NCBI GenBank assembly: GCA_022641835.1
Contig: CP048725.1
Span: forward strand, 62,001-126,000
DNA: 64,000 bases
Direction of reading: 5' to 3'
Origin: Petasospora fabianii
Taxonomy: Eukaryota; Ascomycota; Saccharomycetes; Phaffomycetales; Wickerhamomycetaceae
Part shown: positions 19,701-28,435 of the stretch, one piece after another
Layout of the letters: every line of letters starts with the position of its first letter
How positions within the stretch are numbered: the first letter of the stretch is position 1
Made by a program: the position numbers and the translations under genes
The notes under the pieces: generated by a model
What the model was told of the DNA's origin: nothing
What the model saw: only the letters and a program-made list of their open reading frames with translations
The model's database searches: none

Positions 19701-21990
19701 GTCATCATCGGTTGGTAAGACTGAGGCTATTCCAGATGCTTTACCTAACGTTCAGTCGAATTCCAAGGATGTTGCACCACAGGTCATCACTGTTGGCAAT
19801 GCCAACACCGCCTCACCAACACCTCCACCTCCACCTGCTCCTCCTTTGCCACCAATCTTAGAGTCCGGATCATCTGGTGCTCCATCTCCTGCTCCTGGTC
19901 CTCCTCCGCCTCCCTCTCCGCCTCCGCCTCCTCCACCGTTCCTTGGAGGAGCTCCACCACCACCGCCTCCTCCTCCTCCACCTCCACAATCGGGGCCTGC
20001 AGGCGCTCCACCTCCACCACCACCACCTCCACCACTTCTGCCTTCAGGAAAGACCAGATCTGTGGCCACGACACCATTGCTTCCACGGTCACCATCATTG
20101 TTTGAGAGCTACCCAAGACCTAAGAAGAAACTCAAACAATTGCATTGGGAGAAGATTGAGAGCACTGACAACTCGTTCTGGGAGACCTCTGCTCCAACAA
20201 ACCAAGTTGCTGAGGAGTTGTTGAATAGAGGTATTTTTGATGAGTTGGAGAAAATCTTTCCAGCTAAGGAGATCAAGCAGATTACGAAGAAGAAGGCTGG
20301 TGAGGCTGCCAAGATTTCGTTCTTACCTAAGGATATTTCTCAGCAGATTCAGATCAACTTGCACACATTCAACAGCTTATCCGATGATCAGTTGGTCAAT
20401 AAGATCTTGAGATGTGACCGTTCTGTGTTGGAGAATGTCAGTGTCATTGAGTTCTTGGGAAAACAGGAACTCTGTGAGGTTCCTAATAATTTGGCTAGAA
20501 ACTTGGAACCTTACAGAACAATCTGGAGCAGTGGTTCTGAGAAACAACCAGAGAAGGACCCAAGTGAGTTGGACAGATCTGATCGTATCTACTTGGAGCT
20601 GTTCTATAACCTGCAAGACTACTGGCAGTCGAGAATGAGAGCCTTGAGGGTTATTACAACCTACGAGAAGGATTACAATGATTTGGTTCATAAGTTGAGG
20701 TCCATTGATTCTGCTACTGAGAGTATTGCCAATGCTATCCACTTGAGAAAGGTCTTTGACATCATCTTGGCTGTTGGTAATTACATGAATGACAACTCGA
20801 AGAAGGCGCAAGGTTTCAAGTTGAGTACTTTGCAGAGATTGACGTTCATGAAGGATGACAAGAACAGTATCACATTTTTGCACTACGTCGAAAAGATTGT
20901 GAGACAAGCTTTCCCTGAGGATGAGGCTTTCATCGCGGAGTTAGACAAGGCTGGTGAGGTTGTCAAACTTTCTATTGAGCAATTGGCCAACGAAGCAAGA
21001 GAGTTCACAAACAGTGTCAAGAATGTACAGGCCTCTATTGATATTGGCAACTTGAGTGACTCTTCCAGGTTCCATCCAAATGACAAGGTGTTGTCCAAGG
21101 TGTTCCCAGTCTTGCCCGAGGCCAAGAGAAAGTCTGAGTTGCTCAAGGATCAAGCTCACATCACCATGTCTGAGTTTGACAAGTTGATGAGATACTTTGG
21201 TGAGGACCCATCTGACTCATTTGCAAAGAACTCGTTCTTCAAGAAATTTGTTGACTTTGTCAATGACTACAAAAGAGCTCGTAGTGAGAATCTTCAGAAG
21301 GAAGAAGAGGAAAGAATCTATGAGCAGAGAAAGAAGTTACTGGAGACCCCAAAGAGGTCTCCCTCTGGTGCTGATGCCAATGCTAAGGATAATGGTGATA
21401 ATGTCATGGATGCCTTGTTGGAGAAGTTGAAGGCTGCTGGTCCATCAAAGGGTAATGCAGCCAGTGCAAGAAAAAGAGCTCAAGCTCGTAAACATATGAT
21501 GCAGCTGCAACAATCCGAGGATAAGGAAGCTGCTACTACTAATTCTACTGGCGATATCTCTGGTCTCGATGACGATGATGACGAAGAGGGTTCCGTTAGC
21601 GGCGACGTTTCTCCAACTAAGGCTACACACTCCACAGCCAGTGGTGTAAGTGCTGTTGAATCCAGTGATGTTTCTATTAACTCCGGTACGGATGATGAGG
21701 ATGTTGCTTCTAGAGCAAGAAATTTGTTGCAAGGGTTGAGAGGAGGTGCTGGCACTTCTTCTCGTTCTGAAGATAGATCTTTGTCTGTTCAAAAGTTGAG
21801 GGAGCAACAGAGATTAAGAAGAAAGAAGACTGACTCATCGCTGTCGGTTAGAGACGATGAAGCTGTCGAGAGCAATGGTACTGGTGACAAGGAGAATGAC
21901 AAGGCTCAAGAAGCGGTTGAGAATCCCCCGGCTGAAGTGATAGAGGAGGAGAGTGTTGGAGAGGAGACGATTACTGAGCTTGATTCATGA
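16756..21990 (+). CDS. BNI1: Formin Bni1
   Basis: A 1744-residue diaphanous-type formin that nucleates and elongates actin cables at the bud tip. The GTPase-binding/FH3 region runs from about residue 195 (WEIDEMFDKLMTKRDFKSLP) to about 600. A coiled coil occupies ~640-970. The FH1 region at ~1020-1098 has several runs of Pro up to 9 long that recruit profilin-actin. The FH2 domain starts near 1120 (KKLKQLHWEKIE) and reaches about 1500, with the VGNYMNDNSKKAQGFKL stretch. An autoinhibitory DAD motif (MDALLEKLKAAG) lies near residue 1551. The size is close to the S. cerevisiae protein. The stop codon sits inside a 42-bp tandem duplication. Confidence 0.95.
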   Translation: MKRKDSESNKRASSIRSNASEATQNATPHKSTSGSLLSNFRKLSTKSSSNDSQGSSSHSYQISNPQLLQGSSGSTLASRRSQDLLHPTGHHHSDSVSTSRTATRKASMSSTYSAQSHSSLALSKSTTLNQNNYSNYDTTPPSPQHSRRSSQWTMEDFKSPVKKSALQRIATNSSTMLSPSASQIGQKDYDQEFHLEQPKENWEIDEMFDKLMTKRDFKSLPEAAKQQMKDYPIQKKWMLIYQDALSERKKQERTRKSGENPTTPESYVRLLMDKAISARQLGNLWVSLRTEPVDWVNDFIDAQGPIALANVLQQLHTRSTTDLLTDEFLEKETSIIRCLRTVINNKRGANYALDSKIIIPSIMGALVSTKLATRKLVTDMLSFLAHYEPPDGYDQVRQAMFSRSGDNIHFQARALDKRNSVMGPVPASTLNRLEQWLKVVQQTLDGRGKLGSMVGASEELKSSGESQLMDYALATMILINTLAQGSHDLEVRTHIRAQLKASGLQKIFKKFHALQSELIDDKIREYEDSEAEDYDALLTAKRIGDDVDFNDPVSMVRNIWQTIQNTDSENYFISAIQHWFLYQSDPSKTPDSAEFVRSFRLVDGLISNLSSTTNEDSALGVAINKLNDGLHTDDMARRAIKDARESNKRAEEAIAERDELARQISLGTDGMISKLQNELNEQEIILSKQRKLNEDLSQELEDIKRKRILEKHEQELEMREMLILLNNANESSTVSGNDELISRLKGKLSQKKNQLKIETRRYGTSVEPNTRLRALRDKMEDIEQQARELEMTNFEELKRADPNVQTSPQKPPAAPRPPKKEDLKKLGDLKRQLESLQTESNDILKFDVNAKQKELMAKQKLMAMDRLKELQTRFENLNIDFVPSPDEHDSSYRTLDPKLNEQLNAEMDQIEKLSERLQGDLGVTNDENSEIESSSKSFLESLEAKYVCGQKQVEKADFNYRPAVADKIRNSKGFEPAFLKELSSSVGKTEAIPDALPNVQSNSKDVAPQVITVGNANTASPTPPPPPAPPLPPILESGSSGAPSPAPGPPPPPSPPPPPPPFLGGAPPPPPPPPPPPQSGPAGAPPPPPPPPPLLPSGKTRSVATTPLLPRSPSLFESYPRPKKKLKQLHWEKIESTDNSFWETSAPTNQVAEELLNRGIFDELEKIFPAKEIKQITKKKAGEAAKISFLPKDISQQIQINLHTFNSLSDDQLVNKILRCDRSVLENVSVIEFLGKQELCEVPNNLARNLEPYRTIWSSGSEKQPEKDPSELDRSDRIYLELFYNLQDYWQSRMRALRVITTYEKDYNDLVHKLRSIDSATESIANAIHLRKVFDIILAVGNYMNDNSKKAQGFKLSTLQRLTFMKDDKNSITFLHYVEKIVRQAFPEDEAFIAELDKAGEVVKLSIEQLANEAREFTNSVKNVQASIDIGNLSDSSRFHPNDKVLSKVFPVLPEAKRKSELLKDQAHITMSEFDKLMRYFGEDPSDSFAKNSFFKKFVDFVNDYKRARSENLQKEEEERIYEQRKKLLETPKRSPSGADANAKDNGDNVMDALLEKLKAAGPSKGNAASARKRAQARKHMMQLQQSEDKEAATTNSTGDISGLDDDDDEEGSVSGDVSPTKATHSTASGVSAVESSDVSINSGTDDEDVASRARNLLQGLRGGAGTSSRSEDRSLSVQKLREQQRLRRKKTDSSLSVRDDEAVESNGTGDKENDKAQEAVENPPAEVIEEESVGEETITELDS

Positions 21991-22037
21991 TTAGAAAGAA
22001 GAAGGGAGACGATTACTGAGCTTGATTCATGATTAGA
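21963..22037. repeat. 42-bp-period tandem duplication across the BNI1 stop codon
   Basis: A 33-bp unit at 21963-21995 is repeated exactly at 22005-22037. It contains the last codons of BNI1 (ETITELDS), the TGA stop and six further bases. The period of 42 is a multiple of three. The copies are identical over the unit, so the duplication looks recent. Confidence 0.9.
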
Positions 22038-22353
22038 GACAAGAAAGCGAGATGATATGCATATTTGTTGAAGTGCAAAACGCTTGAGAAAAGAGAGTGG
22101 TGTTTATAAAAGGTGCCTTATAAGTACCATGCACGCGACACAAGTTTAATGTTAATGACACTATTGTTATAGAACTGGTTTTCCTGTAACAAACCTAGGT
22201 GTAGATTCATTAATGCAATGCTAAAAAACAACCAACACGATGCAAACAAAAATTAAAGATGGACAACGTCCACTCAATGTACTGAAAAACACACAAACCT
22301 CATACCAAAATAGTCAACATGCAGAAGTAATAATCTCGAAAGATCAAATTTGC
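22038..22353. other. Convergent 3' intergenic region
   Basis: About 315 bp between BNI1 and the CAN1-like gene, which converge here. It is A-rich on the plus strand and presumably holds both polyadenylation regions. No gene is seen. Confidence 0.5.
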
Positions 22354-24042
22354 TTATGCCAAGGCGCTCCAGAACTTCTCCCAGAGGTTCTTTGGGACTT
22401 CATCTTCCCAGACAATAGCATCAATCTCTCTTCTATTAGTATCGATATCGATTTCATCTAATGGAAGGAACCAAGGACCTCTGTACCACAACTGACAACC
22501 GATCCAAAGGATACCCATGAGGATGACGGAAATGTAAGCAGTAAAGAAGCCAGAGGCGGTAAAGTCGAAAAAGACTTCATAACCTTGAATGAAAGTGATG
22601 ACAAAGACAAAGAATGCAGCGTAGTAGGCACCATATGGCATGAGCCAGGCCTTGAATGGGAGGTCATCACGAGAGATACCACGACTCTTCAAGCATTGCA
22701 TGAACCTGATATGACACACAGAGATGAAGAACCAGGCAAAGAGACCGGCAACTGTGGTGATGTTGACAAGCCAGTTGAATCCGACAGAGGCTCTTGCGGT
22801 GGTACAGAGATATGCAAGGGCACCCAGCGCTGAGGTGGCAATGACACCAAAGTATGGGACACCGTGTTTGGAGGTCCATGTGAATTGCTTTGGTGCATTA
22901 CCGGAGATTCCGAGACCGTAGAGGATACGAGAGCCGACGTAGACGTTTGAGTTAGCAGCAGAGATGATTGTGATGAGGATGACAGCGTTGAAAATATGGT
23001 TCAAGACTGGTGTACCGGCGTTCTCAATCGCGATGATGAATGGAGAGGAAGCGATGAAGGATTCATCAGATGAGAGTCTTGGCTCGTTGTATGGGACGAG
23101 AAGACCGACAAAGAAAAGGGAGAGGATATAAAAGAACAAGATTCTAAAGAAAACCTTGTTGATGGCTCTTGGGACTGCTCTTCTTGGGTTTTTAGTTTCA
23201 CCAGCGGAAATACCAACAAGCTCAGTACCTTGGTAAGTGAAGGCAGCGTTAATCAGAGAGGAGACCCACCCGAGGAAACGACCCTTAGCGGTACCTGGGA
23301 ACAAGTGACCTGGACCCCATGGACCTGGGTTTCTCCAGTATCTGAACCCAATTGGGCCCTCGTCACCAGCACCACAAACCATGATGAATGAGTAAAAAAT
23401 GAATCCAACAATGGCGATAACTTTAACTGCAGCAACCCAGAATTCAATTTCACCATAGAATCTAACTGGGAAAAAGTTAATGAAGGTGATAAGGACCCAA
23501 AAGATTGTAATCCAAGCTGCTAGAGGCACGGCGTCTGTCCAGTATTGGATAACTTGACCAATGACGGAGAGTTCAACGGCAAACGTAGTGGCCCAGTTGA
23601 ACCAATACATGTAACCATTAGCGACACCGAGAGCAGGTGAAAGGAATCTTGCGTTAAAGACAGTGAATGATGATGTTACTGGGATGAAAGTGGCCATTTC
23701 ACCAAGGGATTGTGTCACTAGGTAAACGATGGAACCCATGAACAAGTATGCGATGAGGGCATTCACTGGACCAGCAAGTGAGATTGGAGATGAAAGACCA
23801 ATAAAGAGACCTGTACCGATGGTACCACCTAGGGCAATCATGGAAACATGACGTGGTTTCAACTCTCTTTTAACTTCTGTTTCTTTAACTTGACCATTTT
23901 CAACGTCATCGGGGCTTATTGATTGTTTGGTGTGGGTTGATTCGCTAGTTTCTGGTGTAATTTGAGGAATTTCCGTAGTTGTGTGAACAGTGTTTGTTCT
24001 GACGGTGGTCTTGCCCGCGAGTTTCTCAACGTCACGGAACAT
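22354..24042 (-). CDS. CAN1: Basic amino acid permease, Can1/Lyp1/Alp1 family (copy A)
   Basis: A 562-residue plasma-membrane amino acid/proton symporter of the yeast amino acid transporter family, with about 12 membrane segments after a ~75-residue cytosolic N-terminus. Signature stretches are [20 protein letters not shown] at the first helix, [33 protein letters not shown] and the tail [22 protein letters not shown]. These match Can1, Lyp1 and Alp1 closely. Whether it prefers arginine or lysine cannot be read from the sequence, so the symbol marks the family. A closely similar copy lies head to head at 26545-28224. An Ala or Asn replaces Gly between some family positions, as in normal family variation. 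Confidence 0.85.
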   Translation of the reverse strand: MFRDVEKLAGKTTVRTNTVHTTTEIPQITPETSESTHTKQSISPDDVENGQVKETEVKRELKPRHVSMIALGGTIGTGLFIGLSSPISLAGPVNALIAYLFMGSIVYLVTQSLGEMATFIPVTSSFTVFNARFLSPALGVANGYMYWFNWATTFAVELSVIGQVIQYWTDAVPLAAWITIFWVLITFINFFPVRFYGEIEFWVAAVKVIAIVGFIFYSFIMVCGAGDEGPIGFRYWRNPGPWGPGHLFPGTAKGRFLGWVSSLINAAFTYQGTELVGISAGETKNPRRAVPRAINKVFFRILFFYILSLFFVGLLVPYNEPRLSSDESFIASSPFIIAIENAGTPVLNHIFNAVILITIISAANSNVYVGSRILYGLGISGNAPKQFTWTSKHGVPYFGVIATSALGALAYLCTTARASVGFNWLVNITTVAGLFAWFFISVCHIRFMQCLKSRGISRDDLPFKAWLMPYGAYYAAFFVFVITFIQGYEVFFDFTASGFFTAYISVILMGILWIGCQLWYRGPWFLPLDEIDIDTNRREIDAIVWEDEVPKNLWEKFWSALA

Positions 24043-24046
24043 TGTA

Positions 24047-24092
24047 GTTGTTGTTGTATGTATAAGGGAGTTGTTGTTGTATGTATAAGGGA
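24047..24092. repeat. Perfect 23-bp tandem repeat in the CAN1 copy A leader
   Basis: Two exact 23-bp copies (24047-24069 and 24070-24092), plus the start of a third, lie 5-50 bp upstream of the permease ATG. On the plus strand the unit is GTTG-rich and ends in TATAAGGGA. This position would fall in the 5' UTR or core promoter. Confidence 0.9.
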
Positions 24093-26544
24093 GTTGTTAT
24101 TGAGTGACTACTACGAAGGTGGATGGAAAACTGGAAGACAGAAAAAAAGGGGCATCAATTTCTTTTATTGAACACCGGTGTACTTGCGAGGCACTTCACC
24201 CGGCGGCGTAAGTGATGACACTAGTTTTTTTAGCTAAGCAAATGCAAGGTGATGTGCCGGCACCGGTGATGAGTAACTACATAGGTGCCGGGCCCAGGAA
24301 GGCAAAAACTCTGGGCACACACTGTGTACGCGAAACTCGAGCGATTGATGCATCTGCCAGAGCGTAAGTGTTTGTCGTAGCCCGGGTGTTTTAACGGCCC
24401 GCTATACCAATCATATGCCGTGGTGTCATATGACGGGTCCTTTAACGGTCCTTTTGCATCGAATGGCACCAAAAGTTTCTTTTCTTTTTTCGCGGCCGCT
24501 GGCGGTTACCGGGAAAACGTCGTTTCTTCTTTTGTACTCAGGGGTAACGTATAGGACGTGTTCGCGTTGATTTTCGCGAACAGTTCTTTTGAGGTGAGTG
24601 CAGATCTATCTATCACGTTTCTCTGTAGATTAATTATAAAGTTCTGTTATCTCTCAAGTTTCAACTGAAGATTCGGACCAAAGGCTGGACTAGATTTTCT
24701 ATGCTTATATGTCGTTAGATCTATAAAAATGGGCTGTGTAGAAGATGGTGTATAGTAAAGACAGCTGATAATCTTCCCTGACAGGTGCCAATGAAGGAAC
24801 ACGCACGTCATACATGATTGATAGTCAAGGTGTGGGGCATCGCTGTACACATGTCGTAATTGAATGGGGTAATCCATCCATGTTGTAAAGATTTGTATCA
24901 GTAGTAGGAAAAGTTATAGTATTTAAGAGCTATGATCGACACTCTAAATTATGAGCTGTGGAGATTTATCAGTTTGTCAATGACGTATGTGATACAGATG
25001 AGAGGCATTGTGAATAGAGACAACCGGCCCGGTACCGCTGTGCTGTGCCTCCAGTGGTGCCTTCTACGGCGCTTGTGCTGGGCTTTGTGCTGGGCGCGAG
25101 GCATCACGGCTTCTACTTTTAGCAATGTGAGAGTGATAGGTGGGGTAGGGCTCTAGGCTCTAGACATTGAAGTGTCGGGTACCAAAAGAAAAAATACACT
25201 GTAGATGTGATGGTGGAAGTTGATATAATGGGGCAATGCAAGTTAAGAGAATTTCTCGCAGATATCTTTGTTTAGGAAAAGATCCCAAAGGTATGAACAT
25301 ACATGAGTGTTTAGAACCCTGTGTGCCGCGCGCAGATGCATCTATAGTGCCTCGTGTGCCGCATGTCGTGCCCTAGAAGAAAACCTATGCAAATGACAGG
25401 AACAGCTGAGCCTGATGCGCCCTTGTTCATTATGAAGATGACGGAGTTGACCGTCTTATGAATGTTATACACTGTATGCTATAATATAGTACAAGACTAT
25501 AGGAAACATGGCTGCTTTGACAGCGGCAACAGACGCAGCAGCAAAATGCCCAGAGACCACCCCACTGGCGGCAAACGACCCTGGTCAGTACCAGGGCCAA
25601 TTACTACATCCCTAGTCTTTTCCTATTGATCACTAAGTGTCATCTGGTGAGTGTGTGTAGTGGAGAGGTCAGTAGTGTAGAGAGCCAACCCCCCTCCGTT
25701 GCCGGCCCGCCGAGCACGCCCAGCACGCCGAAAGACGGCGGTAAGTGAGCGTCTTATCAGCCCGTTAAGGGGGGGTGAGGGGAAAGGGGACAGGCACTGA
25801 TACTGCGAGAGTGTGTCTAAAACACTCATCTCTTTGTCTTGTCTCTTTTTAAACAATTGATTGGACAACTTCCTCGCTAGTACCATCACTTAGCGGTTTC
25901 CTGCAACTGTCCCTAGCGCCGAATTCCATCTTTTTTTTTTTTATTTTTTTTTTAAGCCCAGCGATCTCTGCAGCGACTGGCACGCGCGCATATTCCTCTC
26001 AAATGCTCGCTTCCCACTGAACTTAGCGTTAAAAACGGCGCCCCTTGGGCACCCCCGCCGGTGGTGCTTGTGCTGCTGGTGCCTGGAGACACAGCGTCAG
26101 ATATCAAACACGTTGATATAGCGATAACCAATAACAATTAAGTGGTACTTCCCCCACACACATATCAGATACACACCTAACCGATGACCAACCATCACCA
26201 TGTATAATACCTATATGACCTATTACCCGATGTGTTCATGCGCTGATGCACATATCTGTAAAAATTAAAAAAAAAAAAAAAACCCTTGCAAAAAAGAAAT
26301 CTCCTGTCCAGAGGCAGCAGCCATCAGACATCTGGAGAAGTTGTGCTTTCAGATGGAAAAACTGATAAGCGTGCGAGGCACCTTCTCCTCTTTTATAAAT
26401 CGCTCTTCCTCCGCATACCAAAACCTCCCGCCGAGTCCGACTCTGTCTTTGAGCTCTATATCCTCTCACTCTATCCCATCCATCTTTAACAACAAGTCTT
26501 CAAAGACAAAGTCACAGACAAAGTCAAAGACAAAGTCAAACAAG
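24093..26544. promoter_or_regulatory. Shared 2.5-kb upstream region of the two CAN1-like genes
   Basis: No gene is supported in this unusually long gap. GATA-factor-type sites are present: GATAAG in reverse at 25753-25758, GATAA at 26123-26127 and GATAAG at 26364-26369, fitting nitrogen regulation of permeases. A T-tract interrupted by one A lies at about 25931-25953 and a 16-A tract at 26267-26282. A G-rich cluster spans 25769-25789, and a perfect hairpin with 7-bp arms spans 25579-25596. Small frames of up to 88 residues have no recognisable domain. Confidence 0.5.
26394..26400 (+). promoter_or_regulatory. TATA box of CAN1-like copy B
   Basis: TATAAAT lies about 145 bp before the ATG at 26545. 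It falls inside a longer open frame that begins at 26341, which argues that this longer frame is leader sequence rather than protein. Confidence 0.55.
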
Positions 26545-28224
26545 ATGAATATGACTCCCGCTGGTGAGAGTTCAACGTCCTACGAACTTCACGACGTTGA
26601 ATCACAGCATGCCTTCAAGGGCAATTCATTGTCCAAGGATGGCACCGCTACTGATCAACATTCTTCAGACTCGGTCCAAGGTGATGTACAAGAAACCGAA
26701 GTTAAGAGAGCACTCAAATCACGTCACATCACTATGATTGCCCTAGGTGGTACCATTGGTACTGGTCTCTTCATCGGTATTGGAACTCCATTAGCAAATG
26801 CAGGTCCTGTCAATGCCCTCATTGCATACTTGTTCATGGCTACCCTCGCTTATTCAGTTACACAATCCCTTGGTGAAATGGCTACTTTTATCCCTGTCAC
26901 ATCATCATTTACTGTCTTTACGCAAAGATTCTGCTCACCTGCACTTGGTGTCGCTAATGGTTATATGTATTGGTTCTCCTGGGTCATTACATTTGCCTTA
27001 GAACTTTCCATTGTCGGTCAAATCATTGAATATTGGACAGATGCAGTCCCACTCGCTGCTTGGATTGCTATCTTCTGGGTCATCCTCACTTGTTCCAACA
27101 TGTTCCCTGTTAAATTTTATGGTGAAATTGAATTCTGGATCGCTCTCATGAAAGTTTTAGCCATCATTGGTTTCATTCTCTATGCATTCATCATGGTTTG
27201 TGGTGCTGGTCAAACAGGACCTGTCGGTTTCAGATACTGGAGAAACCCAGGTCCATGGGGTCCAGGTTATTTGTTCCCAGGTACCGCTAAGGGTCGTTTC
27301 CTTGGTTGGGTCTCCTCTTTGATTAACGCCGCTTTCACTTACCAAGGTACTGAATTGACCGGTATCACCGCTGGTGAATCTAAAAATCCAAGAAAAGCTG
27401 TTCCTAAGGCCATCAACACAGTCTTCTTTAGGATCTTGTTCTTCTACATCCTTTCCCTCTTCTTCATTGGCCTCCTCGTTCCATACAACGACCCAGGTCT
27501 TTCCTCTGACGACTCATACGTCTCCTCTTCCCCATTCATCGTTGCCATCCAAAACTCGGGTACTCCAGTCTTGAACCACATTTTCAACGCTATCATTCTC
27601 GTCACCATCATCTCCGCTGGTAACTCCAACGTTTACGTCTCCTCCCGTATCCTTTACGCCCTTGCCCAAAACAAGCTCTCTTTGAAATGGTTTGCCATCA
27701 CAAACAAAGGTGGTGTCCCATATGTTGCCGTTCTCTTCTCTGCATGCTTCGGTTTCCTTGGGTTCCTCTCTGTCTCTAACGGTGGTACAACCGTCTTCAA
27801 CTGGTTGCTTAACATCACAGCCGTTGCTGGTCTCTTTGCCTGGTTGTTCATCTCCGTGTCACACATTAGATTCATGCAAGCTTTGAAATATCGTGGTTTG
27901 ACTAGAGATGATTTGCCATACAAGGCCAAGTTTATGCCATTTGGTGCATACTATGCCGCTTTCTTCATCCTCCTCATCATTATCATCAACGGTTACGAGG
28001 CATTTGTTGGTGGCTTCAGCGCTGAGAGTTTCTTCACAGCTTACATCTCTGTCATTTTGTTTGCCGTCCTTTGGATTGGTTTCCAAATCTTCTTTAGAGG
28101 TCCATTGTTCTTACCTTTGGATCAGGTTGATATCGACACGGATAGAAGGGAGATTGATGCCATTGTTTGGGAGGAGGATGAGCCACGTAATTTGTGGGAG
28201 AAGCTCTGGATTAAGCTTGGTTGA
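26545..28224 (+). CDS. CAN1: Basic amino acid permease, Can1/Lyp1/Alp1 family (copy B)
   Basis: A 559-residue permease with about 12 membrane segments. It shows [71 protein letters not shown] and the tail [20 protein letters not shown]. It is close to copy A over the whole core; the N-termini differ. The frame is open 204 bp further upstream, but that stretch contains the GATAAG and TATA boxes and a leader of repeated CAAAGT/CAAAGA hexamers, so I start at 26545. The substrate (Arg, Lys or both) is not readable. The head-to-head arrangement suggests local duplication followed by divergence. Confidence 0.88.
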   Translation: MNMTPAGESSTSYELHDVESQHAFKGNSLSKDGTATDQHSSDSVQGDVQETEVKRALKSRHITMIALGGTIGTGLFIGIGTPLANAGPVNALIAYLFMATLAYSVTQSLGEMATFIPVTSSFTVFTQRFCSPALGVANGYMYWFSWVITFALELSIVGQIIEYWTDAVPLAAWIAIFWVILTCSNMFPVKFYGEIEFWIALMKVLAIIGFILYAFIMVCGAGQTGPVGFRYWRNPGPWGPGYLFPGTAKGRFLGWVSSLINAAFTYQGTELTGITAGESKNPRKAVPKAINTVFFRILFFYILSLFFIGLLVPYNDPGLSSDDSYVSSSPFIVAIQNSGTPVLNHIFNAIILVTIISAGNSNVYVSSRILYALAQNKLSLKWFAITNKGGVPYVAVLFSACFGFLGFLSVSNGGTTVFNWLLNITAVAGLFAWLFISVSHIRFMQALKYRGLTRDDLPYKAKFMPFGAYYAAFFILLIIIINGYEAFVGGFSAESFFTAYISVILFAVLWIGFQIFFRGPLFLPLDQVDIDTDRREIDAIVWEEDEPRNLWEKLWIKLG

Positions 28225-28435
28225 TTGAGTCACCACTGTTGCATCGTCTTGTACTTTTTGCGTTGTTGATTTTTTTTTTCCTTCTCTTCTTCTTCTTTGT
28301 TTTGATGTCACTGTATTTAGTTTGTCATGTTGCATAGTTGATGTAGAAGCTGTATCTTCTTATTATGTACTACATTAATTAATTGTCATTGTAATTGTCA
28401 TATCACGTAGATCTATAAATATTCGTCAATAGTGA

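Noticed and set aside
19752-20069. Gly-rich minus-strand frame opposite the Bni1 FH1 region
   Set aside because: It is the complement of the polyproline codons, not an independent gene.
25931-25953. T-rich tract as a replication origin
   Set aside because: It partly resembles the ARS core, but T-tracts are common in promoters and the species' origin motif is unknown.
24093-26544. LTR or transposon remnant in the permease gap
   Set aside because: I found no terminal repeats, target duplications or coding remnants.
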